From Rattus norvegicus (lineage: Eukaryota; Chordata; Mammalia; Rodentia; Muridae), in assembly GCF_036323735.1 (NCBI RefSeq), contig NC_086020.1:126188710-126252709 (forward strand): 64,000 nt of DNA. The letters are read 5' to 3'. The translations under genes were made by a program, and so were the position numbers. The stretch's first letter is position 1, and each line of letters opens with the position of its first letter. Of the stretch, positions 22,200-31,898 are shown one piece after another. The notes below the pieces were generated by a model. It searched no databases, was not told the origin of the DNA, and was given only the letters and a program-made list of their open reading frames with translations.

Positions 22200-22810
22200 G
22201 TTTTCAGTTATTTCCTGAGCTTACATATCCTGGCTTTATTGAATCAAAAGAACTTCATGGGAAAACAGCTTGTCTGAAATATTCATTCACAACAGTGCTA
22301 CACGACTGAGCTCAGCAGCAGCTGCCCGGGACCATCCATGGCTGTGAGAACACAATTAAAATTTTAACTTGTTTGTGAAATGCTCTTTTCTGTACAGCTC
22401 GATTTCACAGGCATGGGGGAATGAAGATGGGGTGCTTAAGTGTAACTCCGCCTTGATGCCCTGTTGTTAGTTTAGCACCGAAAACACACTCTGTTCTGTT
22501 GACTAACTCAAATACATTGGCCTGGTGGATTTTAAGAGCTGCTGAAACCATTATGATTGTTCTGCAAATAGATCTTCAGAATATTGAATGCAAAGATTCT
22601 CAAAATTCCCCGTGTGTGAATTAAGCAGCACGTTAGTTAAAAATGCAGATGTGTGGCCACTGTCAGTGAACATTTATTTAGCTGTCACCGAGACCCTGCT
22701 TATATCAACAGAGAGACTCTCTGCTCATGGATTTGGTGTATAAATGCATTTCTATTAGGCATTAGCAAGAAAGTCGCTGCATCTTAAGGCAGACGTACAT
22801 TCAGCATTTG
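22200..22810. promoter_or_regulatory. candidate conserved non-coding element
   Basis: About 600 bases with no SINE, LINE or microsatellite signature, high local complexity and no ORF above 60 codons. AT-rich transcription-factor-like words occur, such as CACAATTAAAATTTTAAC (near 22350), GTTGACTAACTC (near 22498) and GAATTAAGCAGC (near 22618). Conservation cannot be seen from one sequence; the call is inference. Confidence 0.3.
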
Positions 22811-22949
22811 TAAAGACAATGCTGCCTAAAACTATCCTCAACTGATTGTATCACCACACAGCTTCATGTTACCAGTAGAGAATCTGTTTTCAGACTCGGT
22901 GGCAAGTGCCCTTACCCATGGAGTCATCCTGATAGCCCATAGAAGGTTC

Positions 22950-23130
22950 AGTTTCTTCTTTTTAAATGCCATTTATTTTTATGTCTCTGGGTGATTTGCC
23001 TGCTTATATGTCTATGTACCCATGAGTGCCTGGTGCCTACAGAGGTCAAAAGAAGGTGTCAGATCCCCTAGGACTGGAGTTACAGACAGTTGAATGCTGC
23101 CATGTGGGCCCTGGGAATTGAACCCTGGTC
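22950..23130 (-). mobile_element. B2/B3-family SINE, antisense
   Basis: GAGTGCCTGGTGCCTACAGA, GGTGTCAGATCCCCTAGGAC, GGAGTTACAGACAGTTG and GGCCCTGGGAATTGAACC reproduce the antisense pattern; the final right end is missing. Confidence 0.85.
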
Positions 23131-23520
23131 AGTACTTGATCCCCCCCACCCCAGTTCTTTATTTCAAAACCTCTCAGTCAAATACAATATTATTACCAAT
23201 TATTTGGGTGTTTCACATGGTGTACCCGTCACATTCACTTTCCAGCCTTCCTAGGCCCACACTCACCCTCCCTTGTGGACAACAACCCCCAAAGGGAAGA
23301 AAAGAAAAGAAAAGGAAAGAGAGCATACCAAGTCCAATTTGTGTTGCTCATATGCTCACTGGAGCATGCTCAAAATCCCAGTGGCAGCCCCTTAAAGAAA
23401 ACTGAGTCTTTCCCCACCTCCAACTCCTGCCAGAAGCCATCAACTGTTAAGAGCCACCCTTCAGGGTCCCTATCACAATGTTTTATTCATTTTCTTCAAT
23501 GGTTTCCTGAATAGACTCTC
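23131..23520. other. no gene seen
   Basis: Two overlapping ORFs (103 and 79 codons) span parts of this stretch and the SINE next to it; neither is recognisable. Confidence 0.35.
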
Positions 23521-23559
23521 TTAGATGTAGATGTAGATTTAGATGATATGTGTGTGTGT

Positions 23560-23596
<37 letters not shown>

Positions 23597-23608
23597 CGTG
23601 CGTGTGTC
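23521..23608 (+). repeat. (GATGTA)n then (TG)n microsatellite
   Basis: TTAGATGTAGATGTAGATTTAGATG leads into about 60 bases of TG with TATG and TGCG interruptions (23549-23608). Confidence 0.95.
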
Positions 23609-23727
23609 TTATTTGAGAAGGGAGTCAGGTGGGGATAAAGAGATCACCCCAGAGGTTTTGTATGTCTCTAATTTTCAACTGAGAGTTTGCAGTCATCCAT
23701 ACCATTGCTAAAGAAGCCTCCTCACCC

Positions 23728-24103
23728 TTTACAGTCAGCAGGAGCACAGATCATGGGATTCCACATGGCTTCTGGTGACAGCATGGACCACAGAATCCAC
23801 CTGGCCTCTGAAGGCAGGACAGACCATAGACATCAAGACAGCCCTCAGCTGCAGTGTGGACCACAGACACCATTATGGGACTTGGCAGCAGCACAAGCCA
23901 TGCACATAAACATGGCCTACAGCAGCAACATGGGCCATGGACAGCGACATGGCCTTAGACAGTGGTACAGACCACGGACATCCACGTGGTTTTCAAAGGT
24001 GATACGGTCATCAACATGGCCTCCTCTGGGAGCTCAGACCACAGATATTAGCACAGCCTCCAGCCACAACACAAATCACAGAACCCAACATGGCTTTTAG
24101 TGG
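23728..24103 (+). repeat. 37-bp minisatellite, about ten units
   Basis: Successive units begin near 23765, 23801, 23838, 23875, 23912, 23949, 23986, 24016, 24053 and 24090. Each reads roughly ATGGCCTnn-nnCAGCAnnnnn-GACCACAGACATCAAC; one unit is 30 bases, the rest 36-37. It resembles dispersed murine satellite-like sequence (perhaps MurSatRep-like, from memory). The 137-codon ORF across it (23687-24100) is a by-product. Confidence 0.8.
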
Positions 24104-24107
24104 TCTG

Positions 24108-24146
24108 GTCAGTGCTTTTACCAGCTAAGCTATCTCTCCAGCCCCT
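24108..24146 (-). mobile_element. B2-family SINE end fragment, antisense
   Basis: CAGTGCTTTTACCAGCTAAG and CTATCTCTCCAGCCCC are the complement of the first ~38 bases of a B2-family SINE, directly after the minisatellite. Confidence 0.7.
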
Positions 24147-24149
24147 AGA

Positions 24150-24375
24150 AAGACTCCTGTTGATGCTGAATAGGACCTTCTCCTGCAGGGATCCTGGACA
24201 CAAAACAGAGAAACTGGGCTGAGCAGCAGCAGGCATTCATTCCTGTTTGCTGGTTGCAGTGTTGCTGGTTGCAGTGACCAACTGCTAAGTACCTGTCCTC
24301 TTGAATTCCCTGCCATGGTGGACTGTACCTTTGGAATGTAAACCAGATCAACCAATTTCTCCCTTAAGCTACTTT
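24150..24375 (-). mobile_element. rodent mid-repetitive element fragment
   Basis: GAATTCCCTGCCATGGTGG, ACTGTACCTTTGGAATGTA and TCTCCCTTAAGCTACTTTTT match one end of the family seen complete at 29651-30030. A 15-base direct duplication (GCTGGTTGCAGTG, 24249-24278) lies inside. Confidence 0.5.
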
Positions 24376-24418
24376 TTTCTTCTCTCTCTCTCTCTTCCCT
24401 CTCCCCCCCCCCCCCGGA
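24376..24418. repeat. (CT)n and poly-C tract
   Basis: TCTCTCTCTCTCTTCCC followed by a run of thirteen or so C residues. Confidence 0.9.
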
Positions 24419-24420
24419 GT

Positions 24421-24599
24421 GTCATGATCTGAATAAAAATGGTCTCCATGGGCTCATAAATATAAATACTTGGTCACCAGGAAGTGGCACTATTTGAAAG
24501 GATTAGAAAGTGGCCTTGTCAGAATAGACATGTCATTGGGAGTGGGCTTTGAGGTTTTAAGAGCACAAGCCAAGCCCAGTCTTCTTTCTCTTTTCTTCC
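24421..24599 (+). mobile_element. LTR-like rodent element, left part
   Basis: TCATGATCTGAATAAAAATG, GAAGTGGCACTATTTGAAAG, GTGGCCTTGTCAGAATAG and GTGGGCTTTGAGGTTTTAAG are landmarks of a common rodent mid-repetitive element. It is interrupted by L1 sequence and continues at 24949. Confidence 0.6.
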
Positions 24600-24948
24600 T
24601 TTTTTTTTAATTGGATATTTTATGTATTTACATTTCAAATGTTATCCCCTTTCCCGGTTCCCTCCTCTTCCATCCCCCTCCCCCTGCTTCTATGAGGATG
24701 CTCCCCCTCCCATCCACCCACTTCCACCTCACCACCCTGGTACTCCCCTACACTGGGGAATCAAGCCTTCACAGGACCAAGGGCCTCTCTTCCTATTGAT
24801 GCCAGACAATGCCATTCCCTGCTACATATGCAGCTGGAGCCAGGGTCTGTCCATGTGAACTCTTTGGTTGGTGGTTTAGTCCCTGGGAGCTCTAGGGGGT
24901 TTGGTTGGTTGATATTGTTGCTCTCCCCATGGGGTTGCAAACCCCTTC
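24600..24948 (-). mobile_element. L1 3' end insertion, antisense
   Basis: Starts with a T run (the complemented poly-A tail), then ATTTACATTTCAAATGTTAT, CCCTTTCCCGGTTCCC, a C-rich block, CACAGGACCAAGGGC, and ends near GGGGTTGCAAACCCCTTCAA. Only about 350 bases of L1 3' untranslated sequence are present, so this is a severe 5' truncation. Confidence 0.85.
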
Positions 24949-25195
24949 AACCTGTGGATCCTGACATAAAACTCTGTTCTTCCTCTTCAGCACCATTTCT
25001 GCTTGTGTGCTGCCATGCTCCCTACCGTGAAAACAAGGGACTAATGAAAATGTAAGCAAGCCCTGATTAGATCCTTTCCTTCTTTCTCTCTTTCTTTTTC
25101 TTTCTTTCTTTTTTTTTTTTTTTTTTTTTTTGTATTTAAAAAGAGTTGCTCTGGTCATAGTGTCTCTTCACAGCAATGGAACACTAAGAGAAAAA
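24949..25195 (+). mobile_element. LTR-like rodent element, right part
   Basis: Resumes with CTGTGGATCCTGACATAAAA, TTCAGCACCATTTCTGCTTG, CTGCCATGCTCCCTACCGTG and ends GAGTTGCTCTGGTCATAG, TCTCTTCACAGCAATGG. A (CTTT)n/poly-T run at 25076-25132 has expanded inside it. Confidence 0.6.
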
Positions 25196-25565
25196 ATATT
25201 TTATCCCAGTAATAAGAAAAGACATTAAAATAACATTCTTGGCTGCATTTTTAATTCAACAACTGCTTAGGCAACAAGAGACCATGTCTGAAAAACAAAA
25301 ATAGGACAAGACTGGAAATAAGCTATGGCGTAAAAGACAAGCTAATGGTTGCCTTGGGGAGGGTGAGTAGTCTGTGGCTAGAAGAGGCAGGAGGGGCTTT
25401 TGCCTTGATGTAAACACTAGATTCCACTGTGAAGGTCACAGTGCAATGTTAGTAGGGTGGGTACTCATGCCAAGTGCCTTTATATGCGATACACTGCTCT
25501 TTATTAAACATTACAGTGCAGTAAAAGGGATACATAAAGCTTTTGGCCCTTTCTGGCTTGGCTAG

Positions 25566-25567
<2 letters not shown>
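25196..25567. other. no gene seen
   Basis: CTGCTTAGGCAACAAGAGACC followed by CATGTCTGAAAAACAAAAAT near 25260-25305 could be a SINE tail; otherwise unassigned. Confidence 0.35.
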
Positions 25568-25622
<55 letters not shown>

Positions 25623-25625
25623 CTC
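25568..25625 (+). repeat. (CT)n microsatellite
   Basis: About 26 uninterrupted CT units starting after GGCTAGTCTT and ending in TTGTCTCTC, directly abutting a B1. Confidence 0.95.
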
Positions 25626-25728
25626 TCGGCACTCAGGAGGCAGAGTCAGGCAGATCTCTGTAAGATCTCACCTCTACATAACACTTTGCAGGCTAGCCTG
25701 AGCTAGATAGTAAGATGCTGTCTGTAAC
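25622..25728 (+). mobile_element. B1 SINE, 5' part missing
   Basis: GCACTCAGGAGGCAGAGTCA, GGCAGATCTCTGTAAGATC, GGCTAGCCTGAGCTAGATAG and AGATGCTGTCT follow B1; the first ~20 bases have been replaced by the CT array. Confidence 0.8.
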
Positions 25729-25954
25729 ATGGAGAAGGGTGTATTTAAGAAATTATTATAAGTAACAGATGTCCAGGCCCTTATCTTAAGAAATTGTGTT
25801 TTGTTTGTCTGTGTGTTTGTGTGTTTTTGTTTGTTTGAATGGGACATGGGACTTCTATATCTGACAAGCATTCAGTGGCTGGGGTGCCATGACCTTGTTC
25901 GTCACTCTGGTAAATAGATGGTAACTGTTAGTGTTGATACATCTTTATCTTTTT

Positions 25955-26135
25955 ACATCGATTTATTCTTGTGTATATGTATGTGTGTATGTGTGTAGCC
26001 GTATAGCACGGCACAAGGTGTGGAGGTCCAAGGACAATATGCAGATGCTGGTTCTGCCCTTCTGCCCTGTGGGTTCTGGAGCTTATACACAGCTCCTAAG
26101 GCTTGGTAGAAAGTACCTTTATCTCTCGTAAGCCC
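25955..26135 (-). mobile_element. B2/B3-family SINE, antisense
   Basis: TATGTATGTGTGTATGTGTG, TGTGGAGGTCCAAGGACAAT, GCCCTGTGGGTTCTGGAGC and AGGCTTGGTAGAAAGTACC match antisense B3. Confidence 0.75.
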
Positions 26136-28295
26136 ATGTTGAGATATTTTTTTAATTTTATGAACCTTATTATAAAAATAGCAAGTAAATAAGAACATCA
26201 CACCCAAATTAACAAGATCCAAAGCCTATGCAGTTCACAGAACTCCCATTCAGTTGGAACAGTCATTCAGAATGGTAGTCCTGAACGTCATGTTAACTTT
26301 TACACTTTCAGTATCGGATGTGTTTTATGCACATTCTGCCACCCAAAACAAAACAAACAAAACAAAAATATGACAGAAGGCCCCTCTCTGTCTCTCTCTG
26401 TGTCTGTCTCTCTCTTCCTGCCTCCCTCCTCCCCACCTCAGCCTTTGCCCACTCTCCAAAACAATTTGCTCAATTGCTTTGCCATTGTGACTAATTTTGG
26501 TCACTTCGAATTTGGTTTCTGAGCCCCTAACCTTTCATCTTCTCAGAGAAGCTCAATCTTGGATGCAGCCACAGCCCACACTTGCTACGGAAAGGAGAGC
26601 CAAGTGACGTTCGGTGGCAAGGGAAAAAAAACCCCTCAGACTGAGTGCTGCAGCCTAGAACCTTCTCTGGAAACAGGACTTCTTATCATTTCTGGCAAAA
26701 GCCTGGTTCATTTATTCAGACACGGGTGATGGAATGTGTTTGTCATTTGGCAGAGTCTCTGTGAAAACTAGGTTAAGGGCCAAATCAAGAGTGAGGAGGA
26801 TGCAGACAGTGCGAGGAGCTGTCAGACCTTGCTGACTAAAAGCTGCCTCCTCGCCTCTGCGGTTTGGTCCCAGCCAACTTTCTTTTCATTGCAAAAGGGA
26901 CGAGCCGGGTTAGTTGTAATAACGACACAGGCAAATTTTAAGAGGAGTAAAGAACATGGGGGGAAAATCACATTGTGCTTGCTTAAAGCTTGTAGAGAAG
27001 GAGAGTGCTCTCAAATGTCAAGAGGGGAAAAGGTCCTTAGCTAGTTAAAAATAAAAACAACAAACAAACAAACAAAAAACAAAAAAACAAAAAGCCTCAG
27101 CACTTGGAAGGAGAGTTCTCTTGGAGATGCAGAGGTGAACAGTATCAACTGACACAACTGCCGGTGATATGAAGCTACCGGTGATATGGAGGCTGCACGG
27201 TTAAAGTGCTATGGAGGGTAAGGTTGTTTTCTCTGGGCAGGCTGAAGGCTCCCCCAGTTGTACTCTTTATATTCCTTTGGCTCTTGTTTTTGGCTATAAA
27301 CCATCAATGACTTAGTGTAGAAGCTTTGCCACTAGGCTAAGCTTTGATCTTATGGGTCCTAAACGTCTGCTGAACGACACATGCTCCCGTTCCCCTATTC
27401 GTTCACTCTCTCGTTCACTCGGCAACCATCTGCAGCATGTGTTCTATGCACCAGGAGCTGTAACTGCCCTTGAGACTCCCTCCTTGGCTTGTGAGAAGCT
27501 CCCAATCTGGTGTGGATGGTCAGCCCCACAGCCATCACCACACTGCATCACAGAGCCATGGGAGTCTGTGGCGGCGGAGCAGAGCACAGCTGCTAGAGGA
27601 CAATTCCTCCAAGGCATGTTTTTGAGCTCAGCCATGGGAAAGTGGAAGTTAGCTAGGTGGGGAGGGGAGTAGGAATGTGGGGTCAGGAGTCTGGAATAGC
27701 ATAGCCTATGCAGGTAGCAGAGGAGAAGGAACAGTATGAGCCAGGGCAGAAAGCAGAGTACAGAGCTGCTGAAGGGTGTGGTGGGGAGCTCAGCTTGGAC
27801 TCTGAGTAAGTCCAAGGTTCTCATCCCATGAGTCTCAAATTACCAGGCTGTGAACAAATAATGTGTTGCTAATAATAAACTATTAAGTTCCTAATAGTTT
27901 CCCTCGTCAGGAAAAAAACAACCAACATTAGAGCAGCTTGAAGGTCACCCCTGTAATGTGGTGGCTCTCCCCCACTGGCATTCCATATGCTTTCTTGAGA
28001 AAAAGGGGATGGGCTAGGGCTAGAAGCCAGGGCTGGAGGCTTCTCTCTGCTCCCCTTCTCTAAGCAGCAAGCTAAGACTTTGGAATTTACAGATTATCAC
28101 TGTGCCTTTCTGCACCCAGAAGCTGACATTCCCCTGAATCTGGACACAACAGTGCACTAACCAGTGTGTGCATCTCTCGTGTTGTTGGCCACGAAAGGCT
28201 TGCAGCTGTGTTGACAAGCAGCAGCGTGGAGGCCAATACTGTGAACCATTGATCAGTGTTCAAATATAAGAAAATCTCAGGTACATTTTCCCAAG
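26136..28295. other. about 2.1 kb largely single-copy, no confirmed gene
   Basis: Includes AAAC-rich (26346-26370) and CAAA-rich (27054-27092) patches, a CT-rich stretch (26380-26440) and a 17-base direct repeat with ACCGGTGATATG words (27161-27190). The 26530-26830 part is repeat-free and complex, a candidate conserved element. The 126-codon ORF at 27444-27824 (minus) overlaps a 106-codon plus ORF and is unsupported. Confidence 0.4.
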
Positions 28296-28297
28296 AA

Positions 28298-28397
28298 CTC
28301 GCTGTGTCGACCAGACCAACTTCCTACTTGTAGTCATCCCCCGTCTCATTCTCCTACGTGCTGAGATTGCAAATATGAGCCACCATACCTAGTGTTG
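28298..28397 (-). mobile_element. B1/B4-type SINE fragment, antisense
   Basis: GTCGACCAGACCAACTTCC, TCATTCTCCTACGTGCTGAG and AATATGAGCCACCATACC follow the right half of antisense B1. Confidence 0.65.
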
Positions 28398-28477
28398 TTC
28401 TATATATGCTTGCTGTAGTTTGTCGTGTAATATATCATGTAGCAAACTATAGTGTGTCCATTTTAAAACATACTCCT

Positions 28478-28620
28478 CCAATGTAGTGGTGCACATACCT
28501 GCGGTTCCAGTGCTTGGCAAATAAAAACAGGAGGATCAGAAGTTCAAGGTCATCTGCAACTACAAAGTAAGTTCAAGCAAGAGACTCTGTCTCAGAGACA
28601 AGCACACAGACAACCCCCAA
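28478..28620 (+). mobile_element. B1-type SINE
   Basis: ATGTAGTGGTGCACATACCT, AACAGGAGGATCAGAAGTTC, AAGGTCATCTGCAACTAC and AGAGACTCTGTCTCAGAGA follow B1/B4 order. Confidence 0.75.
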
Positions 28621-28689
28621 ACAGAATAAAAAACAGTACTTCAAAATAAACATTTCAAACAGAAAAAAGTGAAATTAAAACATTTACAA

Positions 28690-28755
28690 TAAGGCCTAGG
28701 GGTATAATTCAGTGGCAAAGCACGTGCTTGGCGTGTATGACCCAGCACCAAAACC
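28690..28755 (+). mobile_element. ID-like SINE fragment
   Basis: GGCCTAGGGGTATAATTCAG, GTGGCAAAGCACGTGCTTGG, then GACCCAGCACCAAAACCCC; this is the ID layout with many changes. Confidence 0.65.
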
Positions 28756-29083
28756 CCAAACCAAAACAAAAGAGAAACTCATTTACAACAATTTTCATCT
28801 TAGTGTAATCTTTTGGGCAAAGCAAGGATAGATTTATTAGGTTTATTGAGGAGAGATGAGAACGAAATCTGGGGAATGAGAGCAGCTCCAAGGGAGGAGC
28901 AGTCTCATTTTAGTTATTTATATTGAATTATATCTTGATTCTGTTTCAAATTTCAGTTCTTCATTTTAGTGGCTGCCATGGCTGGGAAAGTTCTTGTAGA
29001 CGGACAAAGCTCCAAATGGAAAATGAACTCCTAAGTCAAGATGCCATGCCCTCGATTGTATCTCCTAATTACGCAGACCTGTG
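28756..29083. other. single-copy sequence, no gene seen
   Basis: AT-rich sequence without recognised repeats. Confidence 0.35.
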
Positions 29084-29084
29084 C

Positions 29085-29397
29085 ATGTATGTATATGTTT
29101 ATGTGTATTTGTACACACGTATACTTTGGTTCACATGCCCTTGTGCATGTATGCAGAGGCCAGAGTAAGATATCAGGTGTCTTCTATCATTCTTTCTTGG
29201 GATAGGGTCTCTCCCTGAACCCAGAGTGCCTCAGTTTACCCCTCTACTGAGTGCCAGCAAATTCTCATGATCCTCCTGTTTCTTTGGGTGTACCTGCTCA
29301 CCACAGAACTGGGGTTATGGGTGCTGGGATTTGGAACTCAGACCCTCATGTTTGCATAGAAAGTACTCATACCCATCTAGCTATCTCTCCAGCCTCT
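29085..29397 (-). mobile_element. B3 SINE, antisense
   Basis: GTATGCAGAGGCCAGAGTAA, ATAGGGTCTCTCCCTGAACC, GATCCTCCTGTTTCTTTGG, TGGGTGCTGGGATTTGGAAC and the end AGCTATCTCTCCAGCC give an almost complete element. Confidence 0.85.
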
Positions 29398-29417
29398 GCA
29401 AAAGCTTTGGATGGAAT

Positions 29418-29650
29418 TATGGTTACAGGGATGGAGAGACGCCTACGTGGTAAAGCACTTGCTGCCGTCAGAATCCAGTAAATGTTGAATGGGTGTGGCA
29501 GCCTCCCTGTAATTTCAGCCTCAGAAGTGGGAAACATGGGATGCCCAAAGAAAGCTAAACATTGACTCTTGCCATGTTGGTGGCCTTAAGACTGACTCTT
29601 GACATCAACCCTGGGCCTCCACATGCACACATACAGATACACATGCATGC
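29418..29650 (+). mobile_element. B3 SINE
   Basis: GGTTACAGGGATGGAGAGAC, AAGCACTTGCTGCCGTCAG, TGTAATTTCAGCCTCAGAAG, TTGACATCAACCCTGGGCC and a CACATGCACACATACAG tail. It faces the preceding B3, so the two form a diverged inverted pair 20 bases apart. Confidence 0.75.
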
Positions 29651-30030
29651 TATCCTAGTTAGTATTCACTGTCAACTTGACACAGGCCAGAGTCATCTGA
29701 GGAAGTTTCAATTGGATGATTGTCCAGATTAGATTAGCCTGTGTCCATGTCTTTGAAAATGGTCTTCGTTTTTGATTGATGGGTAATCTCAGCCCACCGT
29801 AGGTGGTTCTATCCCTAGGCAGGTTCTGGGCTGTATAAGAAAGCAGGCATAGTAAGGCCTGGGGAGAATGTCAGTAAGCTGCCTTCCTCTGTGGTTTCTG
29901 TTTCAATTCCTATTGGAGTTCCTACCCTGATTTCATGGACCATGGCCTGGAAATGTAAACTAAACAAACCCTTTCCTTCCCAAGTTGCTTTTGGTCATGG
30001 TATTAACACAGCGACAGAAATAAACTGTAT
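29651..30030 (-). mobile_element. rodent mid-repetitive element (same family as 12985-13368)
   Basis: CTAGTTAGTATTCACTGTCA and ACTTGACACAGGCCAGAGTC at the left, TGTAAACTAAACAAACCC and GTTGCTTTTGGTCATGG at the right; this is the complement of the family start. Its last part is included in the 96-bp duplication. Confidence 0.65.
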
Positions 30031-30184
30031 GCCCACACACATGAACAGCATTCATACACACATCAGCACACCACACATATATGCACACGGTCATGGTATT
30101 AACACAGCGACAGAAATAAACTGTATGCCCACACACATGAACAGCATTCATACACACATCAGCACACCACACATATATGCACAC
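29993..30184 (+). repeat. exact 96-bp tandem duplication
   Basis: Positions 29993-30088 and 30089-30184 are identical as read. The unit starts GGTCATGGTATTAACACAGC, inside the end of the mid-repetitive element, and finishes CACACATATATGCACAC in CA-rich flank. The bases just before the two copies differ (t, c), so the unit boundary is sharp. As 96 is a multiple of three, overlapping ORFs repeat the same 32 residues. Confidence 0.95.
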
Positions 30185-30809
30185 GAAAAGGGAAAAAGAA
30201 AAAATAAGATGTAGTCAATATGTATCTTTTATCATGATAGCAGTCAGTTTTCCTCATAAATTCATTGAGAGGAGAATACATTTTCACAGTGCTAAAAAAA
30301 ACCAAAACATAGTATTGCTCCCCACTGAACCTCTGAGTAAAAGAATTTAAAATAGGTCAATCATTTCCATGTGCCAAAAATTTAAAGTTCTCTGATAGAG
30401 ATGTTTGTGTGCTTGGCTCATTTTTGGCAGTAAAGTCACAAAGCACTGGATGCTTCCAAAGCTCTGTTGTCCAATTTCTCTTCGGTAGAGCTTCTTTTGA
30501 AAGACAGCTTGCTTTCTCACTCACTGTAAAATGCTAAGTTGACCTTGAAGGGAGTGTAATGAACATATTTATTTTTTCAAAAATAACTGCAAGGTAGCCA
30601 CCGAAACCATCCATCAAGAAAAAGGGCAGTACACAAAGTGGTTTTGTGTGTTTTTGTTTTGTTTTGTCCTTGTTTGTTTTAGTTGTTGTTTGTTTTTTTG
30701 TTGTTGTTTTTTGTAAAAGAAAAGACATGACTTTGGTGATTTGAAAATTGGCCTGGCTGGATGTTGGGTGAGTGATAGAAGTCCAGGATAGATTTCTAGC
30801 TTTTCAGTT
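30185..30809. other. no gene seen
   Basis: Single-copy sequence with a GTTTT/TTGTTG-rich patch at 30646-30715; that patch gives a K/T-rich minus-strand ORF of no significance. Confidence 0.4.
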
Positions 30810-30822
30810 TGGAGAACTTCTT
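30810..30822 (+). repeat. target-site duplication, left
   Basis: TGGAGAACTTCTT, repeated exactly at 31886-31898 across the L1 insertion. Confidence 0.85.
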
Positions 30823-31885
30823 CTTCTTCTTCTTTTTTTTTTTATTAACTTGAGTGTTTCTTATTTACATTTCAAGTGTTATTCCCTTTCCCGGTTTCCG
30901 GACAAACATCCCCCTAATCCCTCCCCCTCCCCTTCTTTATGGGTGTTCCCCTCCCCATCCTCCCCCCATTGCCGCCATCCCCCCAACAATCACGTTCACT
31001 GGGGGTTCAGTCTTAGCAGGACCAAGGGCTTCCCCTTCCACTGGTGCTCTTTCTAGGATGTTCATTGCTACCTATGAGGTCAGAGTCCAGGGTCAGTCCA
31101 TGTATAGTCCTTAGGTAGTGGCTTAGTCCCTGGAAGCTCTGGTTGCTTGGCATTGTTGTTCATAAGGGGTCTCGAGCTCCTTCAAGCTCTTCCAGTTCTT
31201 TCTCTGATTCCTTCAATGGGGGTCCCGTTCTCAGTTCAGTGGTTTGCTGCTGGCATTCGCTTCTGTATTTGCTGTATTCTGGCTGTGTCTCTCAGGAGAG
31301 ATCTACATCCGGCTCCTGTCAGCCTGCCCTTCTTTGCTTCATCCATCTTGTCTAATTGGATGGCTGTATATGTATGGGCCACATGTGGGGCAGGCTCTGA
31401 ATGGGTGTTCCTTCTGTGTCTGTTTTAATCTTTGCCTCTCTATTCCCTGCCAAGAAGGAGTGAAGCATTCACATTTTGATCATCCATCTTGAGTTTCATT
31501 TGTTCTAGGCATCTAGGGTAATTCAAGCATTTGGGCTAATAGCCACTTATCAATGAGTGCATACCCTGTGTGTTTTTCTGTGATTGGGTTACCTCACTCA
31601 GGATGATATTTTCCAGTTCCAACCATTTGCCTACGAATTTCATAAAGTCATTGTTTTTGATAGCTGAGTAATATTCCATTGTGTAGATGTACCACATTTT
31701 CTGTATCCATTCCTCTGTTGAAGGGCATCTGGGTTCTGCTATGAACATAGTGGAGCATGTGTCTTTTTTATATGTTGGGGCATCTTTTGGGTATATGCCC
31801 AAGAGAGGTATAGCTGGATCCTCAGGCAGTTCAATGTCCAATTTTCTGAGGAACTTCCAGACTGATTTCCAGAATGGTTGTACCA
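30823..31885 (-). mobile_element. 5'-truncated L1 insertion, antisense, F/A-type-like
   Basis: From the left: T run (complemented tail), 3' untranslated sequence with CCCTTTCCCGGTTTCCGG and a C-rich block, then the complement of the ORF2 C-terminal region (GCTGAGTAATATTCCATTG, GGGTATATGCCCAAGAGAGG). The frame at 31536-31949 still reads ORF2-like residues such as GIYPKDAPTYKKDTCSTMFIA and KNNDFMKF. Compared with the L1 consensus as I remember it, two short internal deletions are seen, near 31451 (about 24 bases) and near 31738 (about 32 bases). The reading matches mouse F/A-type L1 better than rat L1. About 1.06 kb is present and it cannot be active. Confidence 0.9.
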
Positions 31886-31898
31886 TGGAGAACTTCTT
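31886..31898 (+). repeat. target-site duplication, right
   Basis: Second exact copy of TGGAGAACTTCTT, marking the 5' truncation point of the L1. Confidence 0.85.

Noticed and set aside
23728..24103. Regularly spaced repeats suggesting a CRISPR array
   Set aside because: The 37-base units are contiguous and degenerate with no spacers, in a mammalian context; a minisatellite explains them.
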